8,108 nucleotides of DNA, taken from the NCBI GenBank assembly GCA_002381045.1, contig DFWT01000204.1, positions 10,108 to 18,215 on the forward strand, given 5' to 3'. Source of the stretch: Rhodoferax sp. UBA4127. GTDB taxonomy: Bacteria; Pseudomonadota; Gammaproteobacteria; Burkholderiales; Burkholderiaceae_C. Position numbers and translations under genes: made by a program. Below, piece after piece: positions 1 through 5,854 of this stretch (position 1 is the first letter of the stretch; each line of letters opens with the position of its first letter). The notes under the pieces are model-generated. The model made no database searches. It saw only the letters and a program-made list of their open reading frames with translations, and was not told the origin of the DNA.

Positions 1-54
1 GCCCGCGGTTGCCAGCACAGTTGCCAACACGGTTGCAAACTCAAGTCGTTTCAT
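1..54 (-). CDS. N-terminal fragment of a putative exported protein (partial, runs off left edge)
   Basis: Only the first 18 codons are in the window, translating to MKRLEFATVLATVLATAG. A basic start (K2, R3) followed by a run of small and hydrophobic residues (A, V, L, T) looks like the beginning of a Sec signal peptide, so the product is probably periplasmic or outer-membrane; its function cannot be read from so little. The ATG at 54 is preceded by a purine-rich GGGGA about five bases upstream, a plausible ribosome binding site. An in-frame ATG at 69 would add MAGNV but lacks as good a site. The gene lies 75 bases beyond the oppF stop on the same strand and could be cotranscribed with opp or be separate. 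Reading frame and signal-like composition are seen; export is inferred. Confidence 0.5.
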   Translation of the reverse strand, partial: MKRLEFATVLATVLATAG

Positions 55-93
55 CACATTCCCCGCCATGGTTATTCAACCCATGACTTTACT

Positions 94-119
94 CCCATTT
101 GACTGCCAAATGCGATGGG
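94..119 (-). repeat. Short inverted repeat between oppF and the next minus-strand gene
   Basis: CATTTG at 96-101 and CAAATG at 107-112 are perfect 6-base arms around a 5-base loop. An alternative outer pairing joins CCCAT (94-98) with ATGGG (115-119). On the transcribed minus strand no U-run follows the stem, so it does not look like a standard intrinsic terminator. It may be a weak processing or attenuation structure in the 60-75 base gap, or chance. Confidence 0.25.
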
Positions 120-129
120 GAAAACCCAC

Positions 130-1116
130 CTAAATCAAGTCGCAAGCCACCTGTGTAAACGCATTGAGTGCATGCAATTCAGGCCGATTCTCTGCGCATG
201 CGGGCAGCGCTTTGGGGCAACGGGTTCGGAAAGTGCATCCCGAAGGTGGATTGATGGGTGAAGGCAATTCACCCGACAAAAGTTCGAGGGTTTTGCTGCG
301 CTCCAACTGCGGGTCGGGCAGCGGAATCGCACTAAGCAAAGCCTGTGTGTAGGGATGGCCAGGCGACTTGTAAATTGCGTCTTTGGAGGCCAGTTCCATC
401 GCGCGCCCCAAATACATCACCATGACACGCTGACTGATGTGTTTGACCACCGCCAGGTCATGCGCAATGAAGATCAGCGCCAGTCCCATCTGGGCTTGTA
501 GTTCCATCAACAGGTTAATGATTTGGGCCTGAATCGATACATCAAGCGCCGACACTGGCTCGTCACAAATGATCAGCTTGGGCTCCAGCACCAGTGCCCG
601 GGCGATACCAATGCGCTGGCATTGCCCGCCCGAAAACTCATGCGGGTAGCGGTTGATCTGCGACTCAGTCAAGCCGACCTTGACCATCATGGCGCGAACC
701 TTTTGCATCACCTCAGCACCCGACATCTGGGGACAATGGGTGCGCAGGGGCTCCGCGATAATTTGGCTGACAGTCATGCGCGGGTTGAGAGACGCCAACG
801 GATCCTGAAAGATCATCTGAACGCTCTTGCGCAAGCCCTGCCAGGTATTGGCAGAAGCACCCCGCATTTCTTGACCTTGCCACAGCAAACTGCCCGAAGT
901 GGCGGGAATCAAATTCAGCACGGCGCGCGCCAGAGTAGACTTGCCACAACCCGACTCACCGACCACCCCCAGTGTCTCGCCCGGAAAAATATCAAAACTC
1001 ACCCCATCCACGGCCTTGAGCACGCGCTTGGACGCCCATGGCCAGGGTGATTCACTGGCCAACTCAAAGTGGACTTTCAGGTCACTCACCGACAACAATG
1101 GCGCAATGGTGGTCAC
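130..1116 (-). CDS. oppF: Oligopeptide ABC transporter ATP-binding protein OppF
   Basis: One of the two cytoplasmic ATPases that power the OppBC channel for peptide import. The 328-residue product has Walker A GESGCGKST (53-61), Q-loop Q104 in FQDPLASLNP, signature FSGGQCQR (161-168), Walker B LIICDEP (181-187), D-loop SALD (189-192) and switch His219 in IAHDLAVVKH. The C-terminal oligopeptide-transporter extension begins near SPGHPYTQAL (251-260) and holds Cys294, 300, 307 and 325. ELPSPINPPSGC is typical of OppF rather than DppF. I chose the GTG at 1116: it overlaps the oppD stop as GTGA, an AGGGAG lies 8 bases upstream, and the protein then begins at the expected point before LLSVSDLKVHF. 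A longer reading to 1227 would add 37 residues encoded inside oppD that fit no ABC domain. Last gene of the opp cluster; ends in TAG. Confidence 0.95.
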   Translation of the reverse strand: MTTIAPLLSVSDLKVHFELASESPWPWASKRVLKAVDGVSFDIFPGETLGVVGESGCGKSTLARAVLNLIPATSGSLLWQGQEMRGASANTWQGLRKSVQMIFQDPLASLNPRMTVSQIIAEPLRTHCPQMSGAEVMQKVRAMMVKVGLTESQINRYPHEFSGGQCQRIGIARALVLEPKLIICDEPVSALDVSIQAQIINLLMELQAQMGLALIFIAHDLAVVKHISQRVMVMYLGRAMELASKDAIYKSPGHPYTQALLSAIPLPDPQLERSKTLELLSGELPSPINPPSGCTFRTRCPKALPACAENRPELHALNAFTQVACDLI

Positions 1117-2111
1117 AGACTCAGCTCCCTGGCGTAGGCTTCGACGGCAACCGCACTTTGGTGACAAGCACGCAGCACCTCTGGTCGACCGACTACCGGC
1201 GACAGGTTGGGCCTGGTACTGACGCAACGCGGCTCCACCAAGGTACAGCGCTCGCTGAACGGACAGCCTGCAGGCAAACGCGCCATGTTGGGCGGCGCGC
1301 CAGGGATAGCCACCAGCGCACGTTCGCCATGATCCAAGCGCGGCACAGCGCCCAAAAGTCCCACGGTGTAGGGGTGCGTGGGGCGATAAAAAATGGCGTC
1401 AGCATCGGCCTGTTCCATGACACGTCCACCATACAAAACCATGACTTGATCGCACAGACCAGCCACCACGCCGAGGTCGTGGGTAATCATGATGATGGCG
1501 GTGCCAAAGTCGCGTTGCAGATCCCGCATCAAAGCAATAATTTGAGCCTGCACCGTCACATCCAGCGCGGTGGTGGGCTCGTCCGCAATCAACACATCGG
1601 GTTCACACAGCAAGGCCATCGCAATCATCACCCGTTGACGCATGCCGCCAGAAAACTCATGCGGGTACATGCCGATGCGCTTGCTCGCCTCAGGAATCTT
1701 GACCGCGTCGAGGGCCTGAATAGATCGCAACCGTGCCTGCTGGCGGGACATGCCGCGATGAAACTCCAGCACCTCGGTCATCTGCCGCTCCACCGTCAAA
1801 TACGGGTTGAGCGAAGTCATTGGATCCTGAAAAATCATGGCCACGCGGTTGCCACGAATGGTGTTCAGATTGGCTGACGCCATGCTCAGCAGATCCTGGC
1901 CGTCAAAGCGCACCTCGCCGCTGGCTTCGCCATTGATGGCCAGCAAGCCCATCATGGCCAAAACGGCCTGACTCTTGCCTGAACCACTTTCTCCCACGAT
2001 ACCCAAGGTTTGACCCTTGTCCAGCGCAAAGCTGATACCGTTGACCGCGGTCACCCAGCCCTCGGGGGTTTGAAAACGAACGTTCAGATTGTTAACTTCA
2101 AGCAGGGCCAT
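1113..2111 (-). CDS. oppD: Oligopeptide ABC transporter ATP-binding protein OppD
   Basis: Second ATPase of the Opp importer, paired with OppF on the inner face of the membrane. In 332 residues I see Walker A GESGSGKSQ (40-48; Gln in place of the usual Thr, as in enterobacterial OppD), Q-loop Q95 in FQDPMTSLNP, signature FSGGMRQR (153-160), Walker B VLIADEP (173-179), D-loop TALD (181-184) and switch His211 in ITHDLGVVAG. The C-terminal peptide-transporter domain starts near PTHPYTVGLL (244-253) and has Cys283, 289, 296 and 316, a spacing known in this subfamily and reported to hold an iron-sulfur cluster in mycobacterial OppD. The ATG at 2111 follows the oppC stop after only three bases; no strong Shine-Dalgarno is seen, so translation probably depends on oppC. 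Its TGA stop overlaps the oppF start. Confidence 0.95.
   Translation of the reverse strand: MALLEVNNLNVRFQTPEGWVTAVNGISFALDKGQTLGIVGESGSGKSQAVLAMMGLLAINGEASGEVRFDGQDLLSMASANLNTIRGNRVAMIFQDPMTSLNPYLTVERQMTEVLEFHRGMSRQQARLRSIQALDAVKIPEASKRIGMYPHEFSGGMRQRVMIAMALLCEPDVLIADEPTTALDVTVQAQIIALMRDLQRDFGTAIIMITHDLGVVAGLCDQVMVLYGGRVMEQADADAIFYRPTHPYTVGLLGAVPRLDHGERALVAIPGAPPNMARLPAGCPFSERCTLVEPRCVSTRPNLSPVVGRPEVLRACHQSAVAVEAYARELSL
1125..1130 (-). promoter_or_regulatory. Ribosome binding site fixing the oppF GTG start
   Basis: On the minus strand this reads AGGGAG, a near-canonical Shine-Dalgarno sequence, 8 bases before the GTG at 1116. It lies inside the end of oppD and decides in favour of the short OppF form that overlaps the oppD stop by four bases. 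Confidence 0.7.
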
Positions 2112-2114
2112 GGT

Positions 2115-3038
2115 TCAACGCTCTTTGGGGTCCAGCGCATCTCGCATGCCATCGCCGATGAAATTAAAACAATACAAGGAGGCAGACAACAATCCGGCCG
2201 GGAACAACAACATCCAAAGAGAGACCTCCATGACACTGGCGCCGTCTTCAATCAGCACGCCCCAACTGGTCATGGGTTCCTGAATACCTAGCCCCAAAAA
2301 TGACAACACCGACTCTGTCAAGATGACCCCCGGCACCGTGACTGTGGTGTAGATCACCACCACCCCCAGCAGGTTGGGAACGATGTGCGCAAAGATGATG
2401 CGCGAGGTTGACACCCCCATGGCCCGCGCAGCCTCCACGTACTCGGTAGAGCGCAAGGATAAGGTTTGCCCGCGCACCACGCGAGCCATGTCCATCCATG
2501 AAAACGCTGTGATGGTGAGCACCACCAAATAGAACTCACGACCCAAAATTGTCACCAGCAAAATGGCAATGAGCAGATACGGAATGGCATACATCATGTC
2601 GACGATGCGCATCATCAATGCGTCCACCTTGCCGCCGATGAAACCGGCAGTGGCCCCCCACACGATGCCAATCGAGACCGAGGCCAGCGTTGCCAGCAGT
2701 CCCACGGTGAGCGACACCCGGCCTCCCACCAAGCAACGCACGAGCAGGTCACGGCCGGCTTCGTCGGTCCCCCAGAAATGCGAATTCTTCAGGCTTGGCG
2801 GGGAACTCATGGCGTCCCAGTCCGCACTGTCAAACGCATGGGGCAATACCCACGGCCCCACCACACAGGCCAATGCGATGAACGTCAAAAGCACCAGACT
2901 GAACACCGCCGCCTTATTGCGAATAAAACGCCTGCGCGCATCACTCCACAAACTGCGCCCAGCCTCCCCATCCACTTGCAGCATGGAAGGCTCGGTGAGT
3001 TTGGTCACCAGGTCATTGATTTCGTTGGACTTCAACAT
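2115..3038 (-). CDS. oppC: Oligopeptide ABC transporter permease OppC
   Basis: Integral membrane half of the peptide channel, partner of OppB. The 307-residue product has an N-terminal cytoplasmic stretch with the characteristic RRRFIRNKAAVFSLVLL entry into the first membrane segment (about 41-64), a periplasmic section containing HFWGTDEAGRDLLVR (87-101), and then five more hydrophobic segments (roughly 108-133, 143-165, 168-185, 219-240 and 272-294). The ATPase-contacting EAA loop is EYVEAARAMGVSTSRI (199-214). The C-terminus GDGMRDALDPKER is standard for the family. The ATG at 3038 gives a normal length (E. coli OppC is about 302) and sits 7 bases after the oppB stop. An in-frame ATG at 3089 would add 17 residues overlapping oppB and is less likely. 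No clear ribosome site is visible, suggesting coupling to oppB. Confidence 0.94.
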   Translation of the reverse strand: MLKSNEINDLVTKLTEPSMLQVDGEAGRSLWSDARRRFIRNKAAVFSLVLLTFIALACVVGPWVLPHAFDSADWDAMSSPPSLKNSHFWGTDEAGRDLLVRCLVGGRVSLTVGLLATLASVSIGIVWGATAGFIGGKVDALMMRIVDMMYAIPYLLIAILLVTILGREFYLVVLTITAFSWMDMARVVRGQTLSLRSTEYVEAARAMGVSTSRIIFAHIVPNLLGVVVIYTTVTVPGVILTESVLSFLGLGIQEPMTSWGVLIEDGASVMEVSLWMLLFPAGLLSASLYCFNFIGDGMRDALDPKER

Positions 3039-3045
3039 CCGGGGT

Positions 3046-3966
3046 TCAGTACCGTATCTTCGGGTCCAGCCAGGCATAGGCCAGGTCAACCAACAAATTC
3101 AGCAGCACCGTCAACACCGTGATCAACACCACCAGTCCCAGCACCAGGGTGTAGTCACGGTTGGCGGCACCGTTCACGATCAGTTTGCCCAGGCCAGGCA
3201 GGGAGAACACCGTCTCGGTGACGAGGGCGGACGTGATCGAGGAGATGGCCAACGGTCCCACCAAAGACACCACTGGCAACAACGCCGGTTTGATGGCGTG
3301 GCGCAAGACCACCACCCGCGTCGGCAGACCTTTGGCACGGGCAGTGCGAATAAAGTTACTGTGCATCACTTCGATCAAGCTGCCGCGCATGACCCGGCCA
3401 ATGGTGGACACATTGATGAAGGTCAGCAGGGCCATGGGCAAGACCATGAAACGCGGCTCGAAATTATTCCAACCACCCGCAGGTAGCCACTTGAGCCAAA
3501 TGGCAAACACGATGATCAACACCGGACCGAACACAAAACTCGGCACCGCACTACCGATATTGCCGATCAGCATCACCAAATAGTCCACAAAGCTGTTTTG
3601 GCGCAGGGCAGCGACGATGCCCAAGGCGATACCAATCACAAGCGAGATCAGCAACGACACACCCCCAATCACTGCCGACACCGGCAAGGCCTTGGCGACC
3701 AGGTCATTCACCGACCAATCCGCATAGCGAAAGGACGCGCCCAAATCACCGGATAGCAAACTTTGAAGGTAGAGCAAGTACTGCTGCCACAGTGGCAAAT
3801 CCAGGTGGTATTTGGCTTGCAGGTTGGCCAGTACCGCGGCAGATACCTTGCGCTCGGTGTCAAACGGGCCGCCCGGTGTGGCGTGCAAAAGCAGATAGCA
3901 AACCGTAATCACGACCAGCATGGTCGGGATCGCCGCAAGAATGCGGCGCAGGGTATAAGCCCACAT
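3046..3966 (-). CDS. oppB: Oligopeptide ABC transporter permease OppB
   Basis: Second channel-forming permease. Its 306 residues equal the length I recall for E. coli OppB, and the sequence is collinear with it by memory: RRILAAIPTMLVVITV at the first membrane segment (about 9-28), TPGGPFDTERK (30-40), AKYHLDLPLWQQYL (51-64), SVNDLVAKALPVSA (85-98), the EAA loop SNFIRTARAKGLPTRVVVL (203-221), SLPGLGKLIVNGAANRDY (255-272) and the end LDPKIRY. Hydrophobic segments fall near 96-121, 130-158, 173-189, 229-250 and 273-298. The ATG at 3966 comes 10 bases after the oppA stop. GAGGG immediately precedes the ATG, too close for a normal ribosome site, so translation may be coupled to oppA. The oppA-oppB gap is too short for a terminator, so no attenuator separates binding protein from channel. 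Confidence 0.95.
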   Translation of the reverse strand: MWAYTLRRILAAIPTMLVVITVCYLLLHATPGGPFDTERKVSAAVLANLQAKYHLDLPLWQQYLLYLQSLLSGDLGASFRYADWSVNDLVAKALPVSAVIGGVSLLISLVIGIALGIVAALRQNSFVDYLVMLIGNIGSAVPSFVFGPVLIIVFAIWLKWLPAGGWNNFEPRFMVLPMALLTFINVSTIGRVMRGSLIEVMHSNFIRTARAKGLPTRVVVLRHAIKPALLPVVSLVGPLAISSITSALVTETVFSLPGLGKLIVNGAANRDYTLVLGLVVLITVLTVLLNLLVDLAYAWLDPKIRY

Positions 3967-3976
3967 CCCTCAGCGC

Positions 3977-5590
3977 TCAGTGCTTGATGATGTACAGGTC
4001 TTTGGAGCGGAAACGGTCCAGGGCATTGAGCAATGAATAGCCACCCACGTATGCTTTAACCAAACGCGGTGTCGAGTACTGCAGCAACGGCAACATGGGG
4101 TAGTCGTCCATGATCATCTTGGAGGCTTGTGTCAGCAGCTTCTTGCGCTTGGCCACGTCAGTGCTTTGCGAGCCTTGCTCAATCAGCGCCTCGGCGGCGC
4201 GGTTGCAATTGCGGTTGTCGTTCTGATCCGAATCACAGCGCACCAAAGTCAAAAAGGTGGTGGCATCGTTGTAGTCAGCCACCCAGCCATTTCGTGCAAT
4301 CTGGAAAGCACCGTCGTGGCGCTTCTTGAGCAACACCTTGAATTCCATGCTTTCAGTTTCGATCTCCAGACCCAGCTTGGTCTTCCACTCGGAGGCCGCA
4401 AACACGGCCATCTTTTTGTGGTACTCGCTGGTGTTGTAGGTGAAGGTGAACTTGGTCCCGGGTTTGATGCCTGCCTTTTCCAGCAGACTCTTTGCTTCCG
4501 CAACACGTTTGGCCATAGGCCATGTAGACCATTCATAAGGCGTGACGTCGGCACCGCTGATACCAGCGACCATCACGCTGTAGGCAGGCAACTGGCCATC
4601 GGCGGTGACCTTCTGCGCCAGGATGTCGCGATCAATCACCATCGACAAGGCCTTACGCACGCGGATGTCCTTAAACACAGGGTCCTGGTTCTGATAGGAG
4701 TAATAACGCAAGCCCAGCATGGGTGCGTTGCGAATTTCCTTGGGGTATTGGGCCTTGTACTTGTCATAGGTGCCAGGCGGCAATTGATAGACCCAGTCGT
4801 TTTCGCCAGACTCAAACAATTTCACATCCGCATTGCCGTCTTCGATCGGCAGGTAAGTGACCTTGGTGAGTTGCACATTGGTGGCATCCCAGTACTTGGC
4901 ATTCTTTTCGACAACGATGCGGTTGTTGACTTGCCATTCTTTGAGCACAAACGCACCGTTGCTCACCAAATTGCCCGGCTTGGTCCAAGCGGCGCCTGCT
5001 TTTTCCAGCGAAGCCTTGTGCACTGGCCCCAGGTTGGTATTGCTCACCAGTTCTGGTAAAAAACTCACCGGGTAGGGCGTCTTGATTTCCAGGGTTTGCG
5101 CGTCGATGGCCTTCACACCAATGTCAGACGGCGGCTTGCTTCCCTTGACAACCTCAGCGCCATTGGCCAAAAAAATGCCGTAGGTCGAAGCATAGGGCGA
5201 TGCCGTCTTTGGGTCGACAAAACGCCGAATTCCGTAGACAAAATCTTCCGCCGTTACCGCGTCCCCGTTGGACCACTTGGCGTTCTTGCGCAGTTTGAAA
5301 ATCCAGGTGTTGTTGTCTGTCTGCTTCCAACTCTCAGCCACCCCGGGCACCACCTTGCCCGCTTCGTTGGTCGCCGTCAGCCCTTCAAACAAATCGCGCA
5401 TGATGTTGTTGGCACCCACTGACTCGGCCGAAGCCGGGTCCAGCGTTTCTGGCTCAGACCCATTGTTACGGATCAAGGTTTGACTGGCGTGCAGTTGAAC
5501 ACCTGCGGGAATGATGGCTGCCTGAGCCGCAATGCTTAGAAGGCCAGTGACAGCGATGGCTTGGACCCAATGTTTCAAGCGAAGGTTCAT
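3977..5590 (-). CDS. oppA: Periplasmic oligopeptide-binding protein OppA
   Basis: Solute-binding receptor (SBP_bac_5 family) that captures peptides in the periplasm and delivers them to OppBC. From the ATG at 5590 the product is 537 residues (E. coli OppA is 543). Residues 1-24 form a signal peptide: basic LRLKH, hydrophobic core, AQA before probable cleavage between 24 and 25. The mature part matches OppA landmarks: QTLIRNNGSEPETLDP (37-52), DLFEGL (66-71), SPYAS (131-135), VTYLPI (244-249), YNTSEYHKK (385-393), GWVADYND (435-442) and the C-terminal LYIIKH. Asp439 corresponds to the OppA aspartate that binds the peptide alpha-amino group. The only cysteines are Cys452 and Cys462. GGGA 8 bases upstream supports the start; an in-frame ATG at 5776 would add 62 residues that bury the signal peptide. 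First gene of the operon. Confidence 0.95.
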   Translation of the reverse strand: MNLRLKHWVQAIAVTGLLSIAAQAAIIPAGVQLHASQTLIRNNGSEPETLDPASAESVGANNIMRDLFEGLTATNEAGKVVPGVAESWKQTDNNTWIFKLRKNAKWSNGDAVTAEDFVYGIRRFVDPKTASPYASTYGIFLANGAEVVKGSKPPSDIGVKAIDAQTLEIKTPYPVSFLPELVSNTNLGPVHKASLEKAGAAWTKPGNLVSNGAFVLKEWQVNNRIVVEKNAKYWDATNVQLTKVTYLPIEDGNADVKLFESGENDWVYQLPPGTYDKYKAQYPKEIRNAPMLGLRYYSYQNQDPVFKDIRVRKALSMVIDRDILAQKVTADGQLPAYSVMVAGISGADVTPYEWSTWPMAKRVAEAKSLLEKAGIKPGTKFTFTYNTSEYHKKMAVFAASEWKTKLGLEIETESMEFKVLLKKRHDGAFQIARNGWVADYNDATTFLTLVRCDSDQNDNRNCNRAAEALIEQGSQSTDVAKRKKLLTQASKMIMDDYPMLPLLQYSTPRLVKAYVGGYSLLNALDRFRSKDLYIIKH

Positions 5591-5663
5591 AGGTTGTTTC
5601 CCGTTCGATGGAGTTAACTGCAATCCGTCAATGTTGCCACATTTTTCTGCCTGGTCTTGTTCG

Positions 5664-5721
5664 TGCCACCTTTGCCAAGTCCTGATCCCTCCTACGCGCC
5701 AATATGGCGAATCAGGTGGCA
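5664..5721. repeat. Inverted repeat in the oppA upstream region
   Basis: TGCCACCT (5664-5671) and AGGTGGCA (5714-5721) are perfect 8-base inverted arms separated by 42 bases. Inside lie CCTGAT (5681-5686) with ATCAGG (5711-5716), which competes with the outer pair, and a small CGCC/GGCG hairpin (5697-5700 and 5706-5709). A further TGCCAC is at 5635-5640. In oppA mRNA this could fold as a leader structure; as DNA it could be a regulator site pair. Function is unknown and chance is possible. Confidence 0.35.
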
Positions 5722-5775
5722 TTTCTTTCGCTTCAGTGGGATCTTTCACCACATCATGCAGATCAAAAGTTACCA

Positions 5776-5798
5776 AGTTTCACGTTTTTTATGAAACT
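5776..5798. repeat. Perfect 7-base inverted repeat upstream of zwf
   Basis: AGTTTCA (5776-5782) and TGAAACT (5792-5798) form exact inverted arms around a 9-base T-rich spacer. The right arm is shared with the HexR-like site that begins at 5792, so this may be part of one composite operator rather than a separate element. As RNA on the minus strand it could also form a short hairpin, but no terminator tail follows. Confidence 0.6.
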
Positions 5799-5806
5799 AA
5801 GTTACA
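5792..5806. promoter_or_regulatory. Candidate HexR operator upstream of zwf
   Basis: TGAAACTAAGTTACA is a near-palindrome: 7-base arms TGAAACT and AGTTACA around a central A, with one mismatch. It agrees at 12 of 15 positions with TGTAATTAAATTACA, the HexR consensus I recall for gammaproteobacteria. It lies about 50 bases before the chosen zwf start and over the weak promoter candidate, where a repressor would block transcription, and a hexR gene lies just downstream of zwf. Palindrome and location are seen; HexR binding is inferred. Confidence 0.6.
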
Positions 5807-5854
5807 GTCTGCCGCATCGTTTTCTTTAGCGGCATGCACCGCTCCCACACACCC

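Larger units (their letters stand above)
5591..5854. promoter_or_regulatory. Divergent oppA / zwf control region
   Basis: This 264-base region separates the oppA and zwf start codons and must contain the promoters for both transcripts. The part nearest zwf (about 5761-5830) is AT-rich and carries repeated AGTT(A/T)C half-sites; the part nearest oppA has longer inverted repeats. A weak zwf promoter candidate is TTCACG (5779-5784) and TACAGT (5803-5808) with an 18-base spacer, each matching four of six consensus positions; if real, it would be covered by the half-site cluster. No convincing sigma-70 or sigma-54 promoter was found for oppA. Presence of promoters is inferred from gene orientation; their exact positions are not established. 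Confidence 0.6.

Noticed and set aside
94..119. Intrinsic terminator after oppF
   Set aside because: The hairpin lacks a following U-run on the minus strand and its stem is weak.
669..671. OppF signature reads SGGQCQR, with Cys where many ABC ATPases have Arg
   Set aside because: The same FSGGQCQRIGIARAL is found in E. coli OppF as I recall it, so it is normal for the family rather than a defect.
2563..3486. A 307-codon plus-strand open frame across oppC and oppB
   Set aside because: Its translation is rich in low-complexity H, Q, R and T, it spans two well-supported genes on the other strand, and no ribosome site or family match is evident.
4127..5059. A 310-codon open frame on the plus strand antisense to oppA
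   Set aside because: It lies wholly opposite a clear OppA coding sequence; the translation has no recognisable domain and its composition looks like a reverse-strand shadow of a GC-rich gene.
5603..5631. TTGACG (minus strand, 5631-5626) as a -35 box for oppA
   Set aside because: The hexamer 17 bases downstream is TCGAAC, a poor -10, and a start there would leave a leader too short to include the ribosome site.
5630..5672. TGGCAC and TGGCAA elements upstream of oppA resembling sigma-54 -24 boxes
   Set aside because: No GC of a -12 element at the required spacing; the nearest TTGC is several bases too far away.
5591..5776. Possible 62-residue N-terminal extension of OppA from ATG 5776
   Set aside because: It would place the signal peptide internally; the extension shows no domain and overlaps the zwf control region.
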